Assembly (NCBI GenBank): GCA_001602415.1
Contig: CP012155.1
Location: forward strand, 1,178,001 to 1,242,000
Direction of reading: 5' to 3'
Source of the DNA: Bacteroidetes bacterium UKL13-3
Lineage (GTDB): Bacteria; Bacteroidota; Bacteroidia; UKL13-3
DNA length: 64,000 bases
The translations under genes were made by a program, and so were the position numbers. This document shows positions 33,485-42,069 of the stretch, piece after piece. Each line of letters opens with the position of its first letter. Position 1 is the first letter of the stretch. Under the pieces are notes generated by a model. That model searched no databases and was not told the DNA's origin. It worked only from the letters and a program-made list of their open reading frames with translations.

Positions 33485-34759
33485 TTAACTATTCTTAAAG
33501 AATTGATATTTAGTTACAACACCTAAGACTTTTCCAGTAAGGGTTGTATTAAGTATAGGTGAATTTTTGCTGCGTGATAGGTTGTTTGAATCGGAATAAT
33601 TCCAAGTTTGTTTTGCGTCAAAAATAGTGAGTTCGGCTTTGCTTCCTTTGCTTATGGTTAATGGTTGATTTAAGATATTACGCGGACGAATAGCTAATAC
33701 ATTCACCAGCATTTCTTCAGTAAAACCTTTAGGTGAATATTGGTTAAGCAATGAATAAGCAGTTTGTAGCATAATCATACCTTGAGCAGCATATTCGTAT
33801 TCTACTTGTTTGTGTTCAGCATCCTCGGGGTGATGATCGCTCACGATACAATCAATGGTGCCATCCATTAATCCATCCCACAAAGCTTTTTGATCTGATT
33901 TACTTCTTAAAGGTGGAGTAAGTTTATAGTTACTGTCGAAGGATGATAGCTGTTCATCTGTATAACATAAGTTGGCAACTGCCACATCGCAGGTAACGCG
34001 TACTCCCTGTTTTTTTGCTTTTCTAATTAATTCAACACTTCCTTTGGTAGAAATATGTGCAATGTGAATTTTCCCGTCTGCATATTTTGTTAATTCCAAA
34101 TCACGAACAACCATCAATTCTTCGGCAATGGGTGGAATGCCTTTTAGTCCCAAGCTTGTGCTCATTGGTCCTTCGTGCATTCTACCTCCCGCACTAAGCG
34201 AAACATCATCGGCATGACTCATCACCAAACCACCAAATATTTTGCTGTATTGCAATGCGCGCAACATTAAGCCAGAATCTGTAACGGGTTTATTGGCATC
34301 AGTATAGGCAACGGCTCCTGCTTTATGCATATCATAGAGTTCGTTCATGTCTAAACCTTCACGGTTTTTCGATAAGGCTCCATATGGTAAAATATGTACT
34401 GGAAGGTTTTCGGCTTTGCGGTATACAAATTCAATATCAGCTTTGGTTTGAAGCGTGGGTTGTGTGGAGGGTAAACACGTAATATGAGTATATCCTCCAG
34501 CCACAGCAGCTTTAGCTGCACTGTCCAAATCTTCTTTAAATTCAAAACCAGGCTCTCTTAGTGCCGCTCTCATATCTGCCCAGCCCGGACTTAAACTTGC
34601 TCCTTTGCAGTCGAAAGTTTTACTAATTATTGGAAATGCTTTTTTGCTACTTAGTTGAATATCTTCTATCAAACCATTGTTAATTAAAATATCACATTTT
34701 TTGTTGTGAAAGGACGATTGAGCATCGACAATGTTTGCGTTGGTTAAAAGTAGTTTCAT
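33485..34759 (-). CDS. Dihydroorotase-like protein lacking the zinc HxH motif (PyrC')
   Basis: A 424-residue amidohydrolase-fold protein aligned over its whole length with class I dihydroorotase. The usual D-x-H-x-H-L-R-E-P-G is here D62-M-R-A-A-L-R-E-P-G71, so both zinc histidines are lost. Later elements remain: MSHADD, IHIAHISTKGS and CIVSDHHPED. Proteobacteria have such inactive PyrC' proteins that assemble with aspartate carbamoyltransferase. Similar altered paralogues occur in Bacteroidota. Either it is structural or it uses another metal site. No other pyrimidine gene is adjacent. Confidence 0.8.
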   Translation of the reverse strand: MKLLLTNANIVDAQSSFHNKKCDILINNGLIEDIQLSSKKAFPIISKTFDCKGASLSPGWADMRAALREPGFEFKEDLDSAAKAAVAGGYTHITCLPSTQPTLQTKADIEFVYRKAENLPVHILPYGALSKNREGLDMNELYDMHKAGAVAYTDANKPVTDSGLMLRALQYSKIFGGLVMSHADDVSLSAGGRMHEGPMSTSLGLKGIPPIAEELMVVRDLELTKYADGKIHIAHISTKGSVELIRKAKKQGVRVTCDVAVANLCYTDEQLSSFDSNYKLTPPLRSKSDQKALWDGLMDGTIDCIVSDHHPEDAEHKQVEYEYAAQGMIMLQTAYSLLNQYSPKGFTEEMLVNVLAIRPRNILNQPLTISKGSKAELTIFDAKQTWNYSDSNNLSRSKNSPILNTTLTGKVLGVVTKYQFFKNS

Positions 34760-34882
34760 TTGGTTGATAGTTCTAAGTTCATGGCATGCGTTTCAGTACT
34801 CACATTGTTTTGATTTATGCAGATATTTATTTTCAGGCAAACCATATTGATGATTGTTGTGAATGGAGAACGATACGATGAA

Positions 34883-36919
34883 CTACTTTAATAATCTAAG
34901 CAAAAGTATCTCAATCAGCACAAAAACCAAAGTAAGCCACACACAATATCTCCAAAACGAAGTTCCATTAAGTTCATTGGATATTGTGTTTTGCAAAACC
35001 GCTGTATTTTCATTGCTTATCTTCGCTCGGGAAAGCCCTCCAACAAAGGCGTCCATTTGTTTAGGTGGCCAAATTCGCATATCTGATTCGTTTCTATTAA
35101 AGTTAAGTCCGACAAGCTGAACAGGAGTTTGCGAGTTTTGAGGAGCAATATTGTACACTCCAGCTTTCGCAAGAGGTTGTTCCAAATACAAGTTGGTTTT
35201 ACCATTCCGCTGATTTGTTTGTAAGGCCAGCTCTGCATCATTGCCCCATAACCGAATAATTTTATCGGAAGTAGATGTTCCGTGATAGGGAATCCAATTT
35301 GATTGTCCAATGGTATAATAAAGAGGCTCAGCTTGGGGCTTGCCGGTTCCTAGTTTAAGCATTAAAGGAACGTACAAAGCATGTTGCGGTAAGTTACTCC
35401 AATTTGTTTGCAGTGGTGTAGTGAGCATCACAATATTTCCTTTTGAGGAAACGGCTTGCCATATAAATGGTTGCGCATTGTTGAGTTCCATCAAGGTTCT
35501 TCCTTTGGTTGTGTTACTTAGTTGCAATGCATAATACTGATTTATGGAAGGAAAGTCCATGTTTTGCGGAAGTTTCTGGAAAACATTTTTAAACAAAGCA
35601 TCTTGTGTATTGAGGGAACTAACTTTCACTTGTTGTTTAAGGGAGAGTCCATAATTAGGAAGTTGCACATCGGATAAAAATGTATTTAAACTAGATAGGG
35701 AAGTAGTTGTGCTTGGAGGTATGATTAAGAGTTGTCCTCCGATAGCTAAATATTTTTTGAGTTCGAGAGTGAGTCCGCTACTCAGCGTTTGCGGCTCGTT
35801 AACAATGATGAGTTGCTGATTGGCCAAAACGGAATAATTAATTTGGCTTTGCGAAACTTGAGTGAGTTTATATGAAGGATCACTCTCAAATACTTTTTGG
35901 ATGTAGGTATTTGGCTCGGCACCATTAATGCATAATACATTATATGATGAGATGGCTGTAAAACTGAAATACAATCGATCGTCAAATGTTATGGGATGGT
36001 CGAGAATACTTATTTCGCCTTGTTGTAAAACGTTACCGGTTGGGGTAAAAATAAATGATACATCCTCTGATTCGTTTGCATCACATGTTACATTTTGCAA
36101 TCCTTTTTGTTGCCCATTTAGGATTAAGGTTACTGCAATGTTTTCGGCAGATTGGTTTGCGTAATTTCGAATACGTGCTTTGAGTGTAATAGCAGTATTG
36201 AGTTGTACTACCGGACTAGTTAGCCAAACAGAATCAACTGCTATATTGTGTTGTTCGTTCGCTGTAAGCGGAATAATATTTAAAGAGCTTCCCGAGTCAT
36301 TCAAAATATTTCCAACATCACACATGTGTTGTTGGAAATCAGAAATGAGGTAGGTTATGCGTAAATCTGTTCCTGCTTTTTCGAGTGCTTGCTTTTGGCG
36401 TTGAGTAATTTTACTAAGAGAAACAGAAGAAGGCGAAATCTTAATTTCATCTATCCAAGTTAATGCATCTGTTTTGTTCACTAAACGCTGGTGCCTGCCT
36501 TCAAAATCGTGTGTAAGTATTTGAAATTGATCGTCTGCACCGTATGAATTTACGATTGCTCTTGCTTTATTTTTTGCACTTTCCAGTAGGATTCCTTCAC
36601 TTCCTTCGTTGTTCATTGAAAACGAATTGTCAATAAAAATACTAATTGATTTAGTTCCTTTTAAGGCAAGAGAATTGGCAGCCGGAAGATATGGTTGAGC
36701 AAATGCCAATACCAAGAATAAGATAGCAAGTATGCGGGATAATAATACCAGTAAATCTTTTAATTTTTGTTTCGATTTGTTCTGTTCCTGAACCTGCTTT
36801 AAAAAACGCAAATCAGAGAAAAGTATTTTTTTATATCTCCTGAAATGAAACAGGTGTATAATTATGGGAATAGCAATTGCCGTGAGGGCAAATAAAAACG
36901 AAGGATAAACAAATTGCAT
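34883..36919 (-). CDS. BatA/VWA-domain membrane protein
   Basis: A 678-residue protein. The N-terminal BatA-type region has two membrane helices (about 5-25 and 55-80) with FLFALTAIAIPIIIHLFHFRR; a von Willebrand A domain (about 90-220) has the metal site DNSFSMN; a long beta-rich extracytoplasmic region and a last membrane helix (about 655-675) follow. Similar proteins belong to large membrane clusters with BatA/BatB and MoxR ATPases. None of those is adjacent. It probably works in the periplasm as a scaffold. Confidence 0.82.
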   Translation of the reverse strand: MQFVYPSFLFALTAIAIPIIIHLFHFRRYKKILFSDLRFLKQVQEQNKSKQKLKDLLVLLSRILAILFLVLAFAQPYLPAANSLALKGTKSISIFIDNSFSMNNEGSEGILLESAKNKARAIVNSYGADDQFQILTHDFEGRHQRLVNKTDALTWIDEIKISPSSVSLSKITQRQKQALEKAGTDLRITYLISDFQQHMCDVGNILNDSGSSLNIIPLTANEQHNIAVDSVWLTSPVVQLNTAITLKARIRNYANQSAENIAVTLILNGQQKGLQNVTCDANESEDVSFIFTPTGNVLQQGEISILDHPITFDDRLYFSFTAISSYNVLCINGAEPNTYIQKVFESDPSYKLTQVSQSQINYSVLANQQLIIVNEPQTLSSGLTLELKKYLAIGGQLLIIPPSTTTSLSSLNTFLSDVQLPNYGLSLKQQVKVSSLNTQDALFKNVFQKLPQNMDFPSINQYYALQLSNTTKGRTLMELNNAQPFIWQAVSSKGNIVMLTTPLQTNWSNLPQHALYVPLMLKLGTGKPQAEPLYYTIGQSNWIPYHGTSTSDKIIRLWGNDAELALQTNQRNGKTNLYLEQPLAKAGVYNIAPQNSQTPVQLVGLNFNRNESDMRIWPPKQMDAFVGGLSRAKISNENTAVLQNTISNELNGTSFWRYCVWLTLVFVLIEILLLRLLK

Positions 36920-36993
36920 TGTGGCAAATTAAGGAAATTAGTTCACAATTAGCTGTTTTGCCTGCGATTTTTGGGGTAAGATTTTTAGGGATT

Positions 36994-37311
36994 TTAATCT
37001 AAGCGACTCATTTTGATAGATCGTTTCAGTATCTCATAAAACGGACTAACTGCAACGTTTTTAAAATTACAGTGATTACTCACAGTAGCTTCTTCTAAGC
37101 AATGGCAACCAATGATGTTACCTCCTTCTTTAAATGGTTGGCAGTTGTTGCATCCTGCTGATGCACAGGTTTTGTGAGCCATTCCAGGTTTAATACAGAA
37201 GGTTAGGCTACTCATTTCATATACCAGTTGTACGGCAATGGTTTTGGAATAGTTTTTGATCCGTCCTTTTCCAATGAGATAATGCCATTGATTTACCGAT
37301 TCAATGTGCAT
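36994..37311 (-). CDS. Small cysteine-rich protein of a mini-operon (unrecognised)
   Basis: A 105-residue protein with seven cysteines in its middle, among them CASAGCNNC and GCHCLEE, which could bind metal. I do not recognise a family. Its ATG follows directly on the TAG of the upstream 57-aa gene, with no base between, so translation is coupled. There is no signal peptide. The context is two tiny exported proteins encoded just upstream. Confidence 0.5.
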   Translation of the reverse strand: MHIESVNQWHYLIGKGRIKNYSKTIAVQLVYEMSSLTFCIKPGMAHKTCASAGCNNCQPFKEGGNIIGCHCLEEATVSNHCNFKNVAVSPFYEILKRSIKMSRLD

Positions 37312-37485
37312 CTAATTGATTTGAGTGTCATCAAAAATGGTTTGTTGCAATGCTTTTCGCAGCAAGGCAGTATCAGCAGTAATGCGGTATTCTTCACCAC
37401 AAACTTTTCCTATTTCAATAGCTTGTTGAGCAAATGCCAGAGCTGAGAAAATTAGAAAGGAGATGCAAATAATATACTGTTTCAT
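37312..37485 (-). CDS. Small exported protein of a mini-operon (unrecognised)
   Basis: A 57-residue protein with a clear signal peptide (MKQYIICISFLIFSALAFAQ) and a mature part of only about 37 residues holding one cysteine (GKVCGEEY). The ATG at 37485 is preferred to TTG four codons upstream. It lies 17 bases after a 47-aa lipoprotein ORF and touches the next gene. Function unknown. Confidence 0.55.
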   Translation of the reverse strand: MKQYIICISFLIFSALAFAQQAIEIGKVCGEEYRITADTALLRKALQQTIFDDTQIN

Positions 37486-37502
37486 TGATTTTACCAAGCA
37501 AT

Positions 37503-37646
37503 CTAAAATTGTTTTTCTATCTCAGAAGTGTCTTTTTGAACGTTTACTTTTTTGCGAAACCAATACCGTGTGCTACATGATGAGTAACAAAAACTAATAA
37601 TGAGTGAACAGCCAATGATTTTGCGGATGGATATTTTTGATTGCAT
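37503..37646 (-). CDS. 47-aa lipoprotein opening the mini-operon (unrecognised)
   Basis: A 47-codon ORF (ATG at 37646, TAG at 37503). It has a basic start, a hydrophobic stretch GCSLIISFCYSS, a lipobox-like YSSC24 and a 23-residue polar mature tail with several lysines. It is in line with, and 17 bases upstream of, the 57-aa exported protein. It was found by reading the minus strand of the gap before the VIT1-like gene. The coherent order of signal, lipobox and tail argues against chance. Confidence 0.45.
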   Translation of the reverse strand: MQSKISIRKIIGCSLIISFCYSSCSTRYWFRKKVNVQKDTSEIEKQF

Positions 37647-37693
37647 ATCATCTTTAGCTCAAAGGGGTGATGCTTAAAGTTGCATATACTTGT

Positions 37694-38386
37694 TTAACTA
37701 ATTAAGTGCGCAACATAATAGGCAGATGCAGCAGCCAGCGCTCCAATTGCAGTTATACGAAAGGCTCCAGCAAGCGGAGGTTGACCAATTACCTTGCTTT
37801 TTAAATAACCAAACAAAAACAGGCACAATGAAGTGACTAAACAAGAGTAAAACAAGCCGTTTGAAGCGGTATCAGTAAAAAAATATGAACTAAGCGGTAC
37901 AAAGCCACCAGCAATGTATGATAAGCCAATTGTTAATGCACTTTGGCGCGCACGGTTGATATCAGGCTTTTCTAAACCCAATTCAAAGCGCATCATGAAG
38001 TTTACCCATTTTTCTTTGTCTTTCGACATTTCATCCACAATTAATTCGGTTGAATAAGCGCTCAATCCATATTCTTCAAATACATCCCGAACTTCTTGCT
38101 TTTCCTTTTCTGGGAAGCGTTCCACTTCATCATATTCTCTTATTAATTCCGAATCGTAATGCTCAATTTCGGTTTTGCCCGCAAGGTATCCACCTAAACC
38201 CATGGCAATGGATCCTGCAACAATTTCTGCAAGTCCAGCAGTTATGATTATATCATTGGACTGGATTGCCCCAGTTAATCCGGCTGCTAAAGCAAAAGGA
38301 ACAGTGAGGCCATCGCTTAATCCGATAACCATATCTCGTACAATTTCCGATCCTGTAAAGTGTTCTTCTTGGTGGTAATGATGCAT
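37694..38386 (-). CDS. VIT1/CCC1-family transporter
   Basis: A 230-residue membrane protein of the vacuolar iron transporter family: RDMVIGLSDGLTVPFALAAGL in helix 1, AGSIAMGLGGYLAGKTE in helix 2, an acidic cytoplasmic region with EKEKQEVRDVFEEYGL, and SALTIGLSYIAGGFVPL in helix 3, then two further helices. Members export Fe2+ or Mn2+ from the cytoplasm. The acidic insert binds metal in plant VIT1. No Fur-type site was found in the short upstream gap. Confidence 0.9.
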   Translation of the reverse strand: MHHYHQEEHFTGSEIVRDMVIGLSDGLTVPFALAAGLTGAIQSNDIIITAGLAEIVAGSIAMGLGGYLAGKTEIEHYDSELIREYDEVERFPEKEKQEVRDVFEEYGLSAYSTELIVDEMSKDKEKWVNFMMRFELGLEKPDINRARQSALTIGLSYIAGGFVPLSSYFFTDTASNGLFYSCLVTSLCLFLFGYLKSKVIGQPPLAGAFRITAIGALAAASAYYVAHLIS

Positions 38387-38444
38387 GACTACTTATCTAA
38401 TAATTTTTATAAATGCTCAACTTAGTGTTTAACTTATGAGGAAG

Positions 38445-39470
38445 TTATTTTTTTATTTCAACTGTAATATAAACCGGCAAATGATCGCTGTAACCGTTGA
38501 GGTATTTGGCACCTACAAATGTTCTCAAGGGAGAGCCTTTGTATTTGCCTTCTTGTTCCAACATCCACTCTTGTTTGTAAATGGTGACAGAAGCAGGTTT
38601 ATAACAAATTTTTCCGGTACAGTTCACTAAATTATTACTTAAAATAATTTGATCCAACGTTCCCCACTCTCCACGGTAAAAATGCGATCCTTTTTTTTGC
38701 TCATGTAACTCGTACATAGCATTGAACAAATCATTTACAAGGAGTTCGTTAACATGGCCTTTGGCATTGAGTACTTTTTGAATGCTTTCATTTGTTGGAT
38801 AATCGTTAAAATCACCAACCATAATAACGGGAAGAGAGGGGTCGGCTTTACTCAAACTGTCGTAAATTCCTCTTAAAACAGATGCAGCATTGTTTCTTTT
38901 GGGAGCACTTTCTGTTTCGCCACCCAAGCGCGATGGGAAATGATTAACTAATACCAAAAATGTAGCCTTCGATTTTTTAACCATCAATTTCACCATTAAA
39001 ATATCACGGGTTTTGGAGTTGGGATTTTCTTTAAAAATAACCGGATAAGTAGATGCACTAACTACCGATAATTTTTTGGTTTGATAAATGAGCGCATTGT
39101 CAATACTGCGTTCGTCAGGTCCCTCAAAATGTACATATCCGTATTTCATTTTTTTGAGCTGTTTGTTTACAGTTAGATCCTTTAGCACTGTTTCATTTTC
39201 AACTTCGCACATTCCCAATACATCAGCACCTTTATTATCATTCATACTGGCAATAACTTTTGCCATGTTATTCATTTTATTGGTGTATTTTTCGGTGTTC
39301 CAACTGTTTTTAGCAGAGGGTAAAAAGTCGTTATCGTTTTTATGAGGGTCGTCAATGGTATCGAATAGATTTTCTAGATTGTAAAATCCTACCAATAATT
39401 GTTTTTGAGCCATAGCTGTGCTGCATGCTGCGGCCAATATTATCAGTGAAATAAGAAGTTTTTTGGTCAT
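38445..39470 (-). CDS. Exported endonuclease/exonuclease/phosphatase family protein
   Basis: A 341-residue protein with a signal peptide (cut near AMAQ). The EEP fold is clear: GFYNLENLFDTID, DVLGMCEVENE (catalytic Glu), VMVGDFNDYP (Asp and Asn), WGTLDQIILS and a final GYSDHLPVYIT (Asp-His). The family cleaves phosphodiester bonds in nucleic acids or phospholipids; export suggests nutrient scavenging. The ATG at 39470 is chosen for the signal peptide. Confidence 0.88.
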   Translation of the reverse strand: MTKKLLISLIILAAACSTAMAQKQLLVGFYNLENLFDTIDDPHKNDNDFLPSAKNSWNTEKYTNKMNNMAKVIASMNDNKGADVLGMCEVENETVLKDLTVNKQLKKMKYGYVHFEGPDERSIDNALIYQTKKLSVVSASTYPVIFKENPNSKTRDILMVKLMVKKSKATFLVLVNHFPSRLGGETESAPKRNNAASVLRGIYDSLSKADPSLPVIMVGDFNDYPTNESIQKVLNAKGHVNELLVNDLFNAMYELHEQKKGSHFYRGEWGTLDQIILSNNLVNCTGKICYKPASVTIYKQEWMLEQEGKYKGSPLRTFVGAKYLNGYSDHLPVYITVEIKK

Positions 39471-39555
39471 ATTGTGTTCTGAAATTGCCTTCGCAAAATA
39501 GACTATTTTAGGTTCCATTGTCAACAATTTACATAGTATATTCGTTTTTATATTT

Positions 39556-40653
39556 ATGATAGGATACCAGTTTTCAAAATTTCAACCAAAACCCAATGGA
39601 GGAAGCAAGTTTGAGCAGTTGTTAAACTTGTTTTTGCAGTTGATGCAATACACCAATGGAGATGTTGCCGAAACGCTCACTTGGATGAACCAAATTGACA
39701 ATGAGCACCATATAACTGATGGTGAATATGGCATGGGAGATTTTATTGAGGACTTAAAAAATAAAGGTTATGTTAAAGAAGATCCAGTGGAAGGCAATTT
39801 TATCCCAACATCCAAAACGGATCAAACCATCCGAAAAAACTCTTTGGAGGAAATTTTCGGAAAACTCAAAAAGACTTCATCCGGAAACCACAAAACGTTT
39901 AATACTGGAACAGGAGATGAAGTGGGCAGCGATTCTAGGCAGTTTGAATTTGGTGATACCTTAGATCAATTAGACATTACCCAATCCATACACAATGCCC
40001 AAGTAAATCATGGGATTGACCATTTTCAGTTACACGAAAAGGATCTAGAAATTAAAGAGCGGGAACATAAATCGCAAACATCAACTGTGTTAATGATTGA
40101 TATTTCGCACTCCATGATTTTATATGGTGAAGATCGTATTACACCAGCTAAAAAAGTTGCTATGGCTCTTGCCGAATTAATTAAGACAAGGTATCCTAAA
40201 GATACGCTCGATATTATTGTATTTGGGAATGATGCTTGGCCTATTGAAATTAAGGATTTACCTTACTTACAGGTTGGTCCTTTCCACACAAATACATATG
40301 CAGGCGTTGAACTTGCAATGGATATTTTACGCAGGAGAAAAAATCCAAACAAGCAAATTTTTATGATTACTGATGGCAAGCCTACTTGTTTAAAAGAAGG
40401 AGCGGGCTATTATAAAAACAGTTTTGGCTTGGATCGTAAAATTTTAAACAAAACCCTCAATCAGGCTGCTCAATGCCGCAGATTGGGAATAACAATTACA
40501 ACATTTATGATTGCAAGTGATCCTTATTTGCAGGAGTTTGTTCGTGAGTTCACCAAAACCAACAATGGTAGAGCATTTTACAGCTCACTTAAAGGCTTGG
40601 GTGAATTTGTATTTGAAGATTACGAGCGGAATAGGCGGAAAACGGTGAGGTAA
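39556..40653 (+). CDS. VWA-domain protein (cytoplasmic)
   Basis: A 365-residue soluble protein. A helical N-terminal part (about 1-170) is followed by a von Willebrand A domain with an intact metal site: MIDISHSM (D-x-S-x-S), a threonine in HTNTYAGVELA and ITDGKP. Proteins like this usually pair with a MoxR or Mg-chelatase-type AAA+ ATPase. No such gene is adjacent here, which is unusual. Confidence 0.8.
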   Translation: MIGYQFSKFQPKPNGGSKFEQLLNLFLQLMQYTNGDVAETLTWMNQIDNEHHITDGEYGMGDFIEDLKNKGYVKEDPVEGNFIPTSKTDQTIRKNSLEEIFGKLKKTSSGNHKTFNTGTGDEVGSDSRQFEFGDTLDQLDITQSIHNAQVNHGIDHFQLHEKDLEIKEREHKSQTSTVLMIDISHSMILYGEDRITPAKKVAMALAELIKTRYPKDTLDIIVFGNDAWPIEIKDLPYLQVGPFHTNTYAGVELAMDILRRRKNPNKQIFMITDGKPTCLKEGAGYYKNSFGLDRKILNKTLNQAAQCRRLGITITTFMIASDPYLQEFVREFTKTNNGRAFYSSLKGLGEFVFEDYERNRRKTVR

Positions 40654-40773
40654 AACCATAATGAACGATTTTATTTGGAAATAACATTCGAAGCACGAAA
40701 TTTTAAAATACCAATTCGCAACTCGGAATAAACAACCCACAACTCTTTAACAAATTCAACATCTCAAATAATC

Positions 40774-40790
40774 ACTTAATCAACTAATCA
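40774..40790 (+). repeat. ACTTAATCA-type tandem repeat in a leader
   Basis: ACTTAATCA then ACTAATCA, ten bases before the cupin ATG. It is the same element, in the same sense relative to the gene, as at 33429-33412. Confidence 0.55.
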
Positions 40791-40799
40791 AACTTGACT

Positions 40800-41168
40800 A
40801 TGCCATACATCAAACAAAATAATCCCTTTATCGTACCAACAACCGATGGTAAAGTAATAGAGGAACATTATGGACTTGCCAGTTCGGGCGACAACGGTTT
40901 TTCAATAGCGCACATGGTTGCTCCTCCAGGCTGGGGCGAACCTTTTCAAACACCAAAGTTTGACGAAGTAACGATGATAGTGAAAGGACAAAAACAATTT
41001 GAAGTAGATGGGGTGGTTGTTGTATTAAAAGAAGGAGAGAGCATACTCATTCGAAAGGGAACACGTGTTCGCTATTCTAATCCTTTTGATGAACCATGTG
41101 AATACTGGAGTTGTTGTGTGCCAGCTTTTTCAATTAATACGGTTCATCGCGAGGACTTTATTTTATAA
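40800..41168 (+). CDS. Cupin-domain protein
   Basis: A 122-residue single cupin barrel: PKFDEVTMIVKGQKQFEVDG, VVVLKEGESILIRKGTRVRYSNP and ending SINTVHRED. The metal histidines of motif 1 are mostly replaced (PFQTPKFDEV), with only one glutamate obvious, so binding rather than catalysis is plausible. ATG at 40800 is chosen over TTG two codons upstream. Single gene with a terminator. Ligand unknown. Confidence 0.8.
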   Translation: MPYIKQNNPFIVPTTDGKVIEEHYGLASSGDNGFSIAHMVAPPGWGEPFQTPKFDEVTMIVKGQKQFEVDGVVVVLKEGESILIRKGTRVRYSNPFDEPCEYWSCCVPAFSINTVHREDFIL

Positions 41169-41171
41169 AAA

Positions 41172-41202
41172 AGAGGCTTTTTCTGCTCCAGAAAAAGCCT
41201 CT
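41172..41202. terminator. Bidirectional terminator
   Basis: Perfect 14-bp arms starting AGAGGCTTTTTCTG with loop CTC. The minus strand has a strong T-run after it (41171-41166), the plus strand a weaker one. It separates the cupin gene from the convergent gene at 41211. Confidence 0.88.
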
Positions 41203-41210
41203 CCTTTAGG

Positions 41211-41987
41211 TTAAAATATAGTTTCTGAATCTTTTTGTTCGGATGTTTCTTCGGAAGGTGGATTTTCCAGAGCTTCAATTTTAGTTGCCAGCAACTGAAT
41301 CATCGAATGTGAGCTTTCCTTTTGTTGGTTTAGCTGGTGAGTGAATTCCCTTTTTAGAGTAGCAGTATCAAGTAGAATTCGCGATTCAGCCGATTGCATC
41401 TCGTCTTTTATTTCTTTTTGGTGTTTCTCAAGTCCAAGTGATAAACTTTTTTTGAGTACTTCTTCATTTTGATGTAGGATTGTTTCCAAGCTGTTCAAAC
41501 GTTTCTTCATGGTATTCATAACTACCAATAAAATCAGAATAGTAAAAGCCATTGCAATACCAAAAAGCATCCAAACTCGATTGGCAATATCTGTAGTTGA
41601 TTGCTCTAATCTAGCGAAATTTTCATTTGAACTTTTCTGAATACTTTCTATTGATGTTCGTGTTTCTTTTAACGAGTCGGCATTCATAGCTATTTGAAAA
41701 TTTGCAGACGAAAGAATGGCTTGCACTTGTTGCATTTGGCTATCAAGGTCTACCACCTTGGAAAACTTCTCCTCAACAGACCTACGCGCAGCTACAGCAG
41801 CAGATTGGGCCGAATTAACTTTGTTGCTTAACTCCTCCATTTTAGGTTCGTAATCTTTTTTGAGAACGTATGGTGGTGGTCCCTTTGGAGCAGTGGGAAC
41901 AGGACGTGGAGCCGTTCTGGGTTGTTGTGCAAAAACGCACACCGTAAAAAATAAGGTTGTGCTTGTTAGGATGAGTAGTTTTTTCAT
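41211..41987 (-). CDS. Exported single-pass coiled-coil membrane protein (unrecognised)
   Basis: A 258-residue protein with a signal peptide (cut near VFAQ), a proline-rich stretch (about 22-40), a coiled coil (about 45-125), a transmembrane helix (about 132-155: VWMLFGIAMAFTILILLVV) and a second long coiled coil (about 160-240) ending in an acidic tail. No family recognised. It could link periplasmic and cytoplasmic partners. It has its own terminator and no operon partner. Confidence 0.7.
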   Translation of the reverse strand: MKKLLILTSTTLFFTVCVFAQQPRTAPRPVPTAPKGPPPYVLKKDYEPKMEELSNKVNSAQSAAVAARRSVEEKFSKVVDLDSQMQQVQAILSSANFQIAMNADSLKETRTSIESIQKSSNENFARLEQSTTDIANRVWMLFGIAMAFTILILLVVMNTMKKRLNSLETILHQNEEVLKKSLSLGLEKHQKEIKDEMQSAESRILLDTATLKREFTHQLNQQKESSHSMIQLLATKIEALENPPSEETSEQKDSETIF

Positions 41988-42069
41988 TTGGCAGCTTAAA
42001 TTTTGAGAGGAAGTTAGAAAGAATATTTGATTTTACTAATACGGAGAAGCATAGGTTCTAAACAATATA

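Noticed and set aside
37321-37560. Merging the 57-aa and 105-aa frames at 37 kb into one frameshifted gene
   Set aside because: The first ends in a clean TAG directly followed by ATG, and neither half resembles part of a known longer protein, so two coupled genes are the simpler reading.
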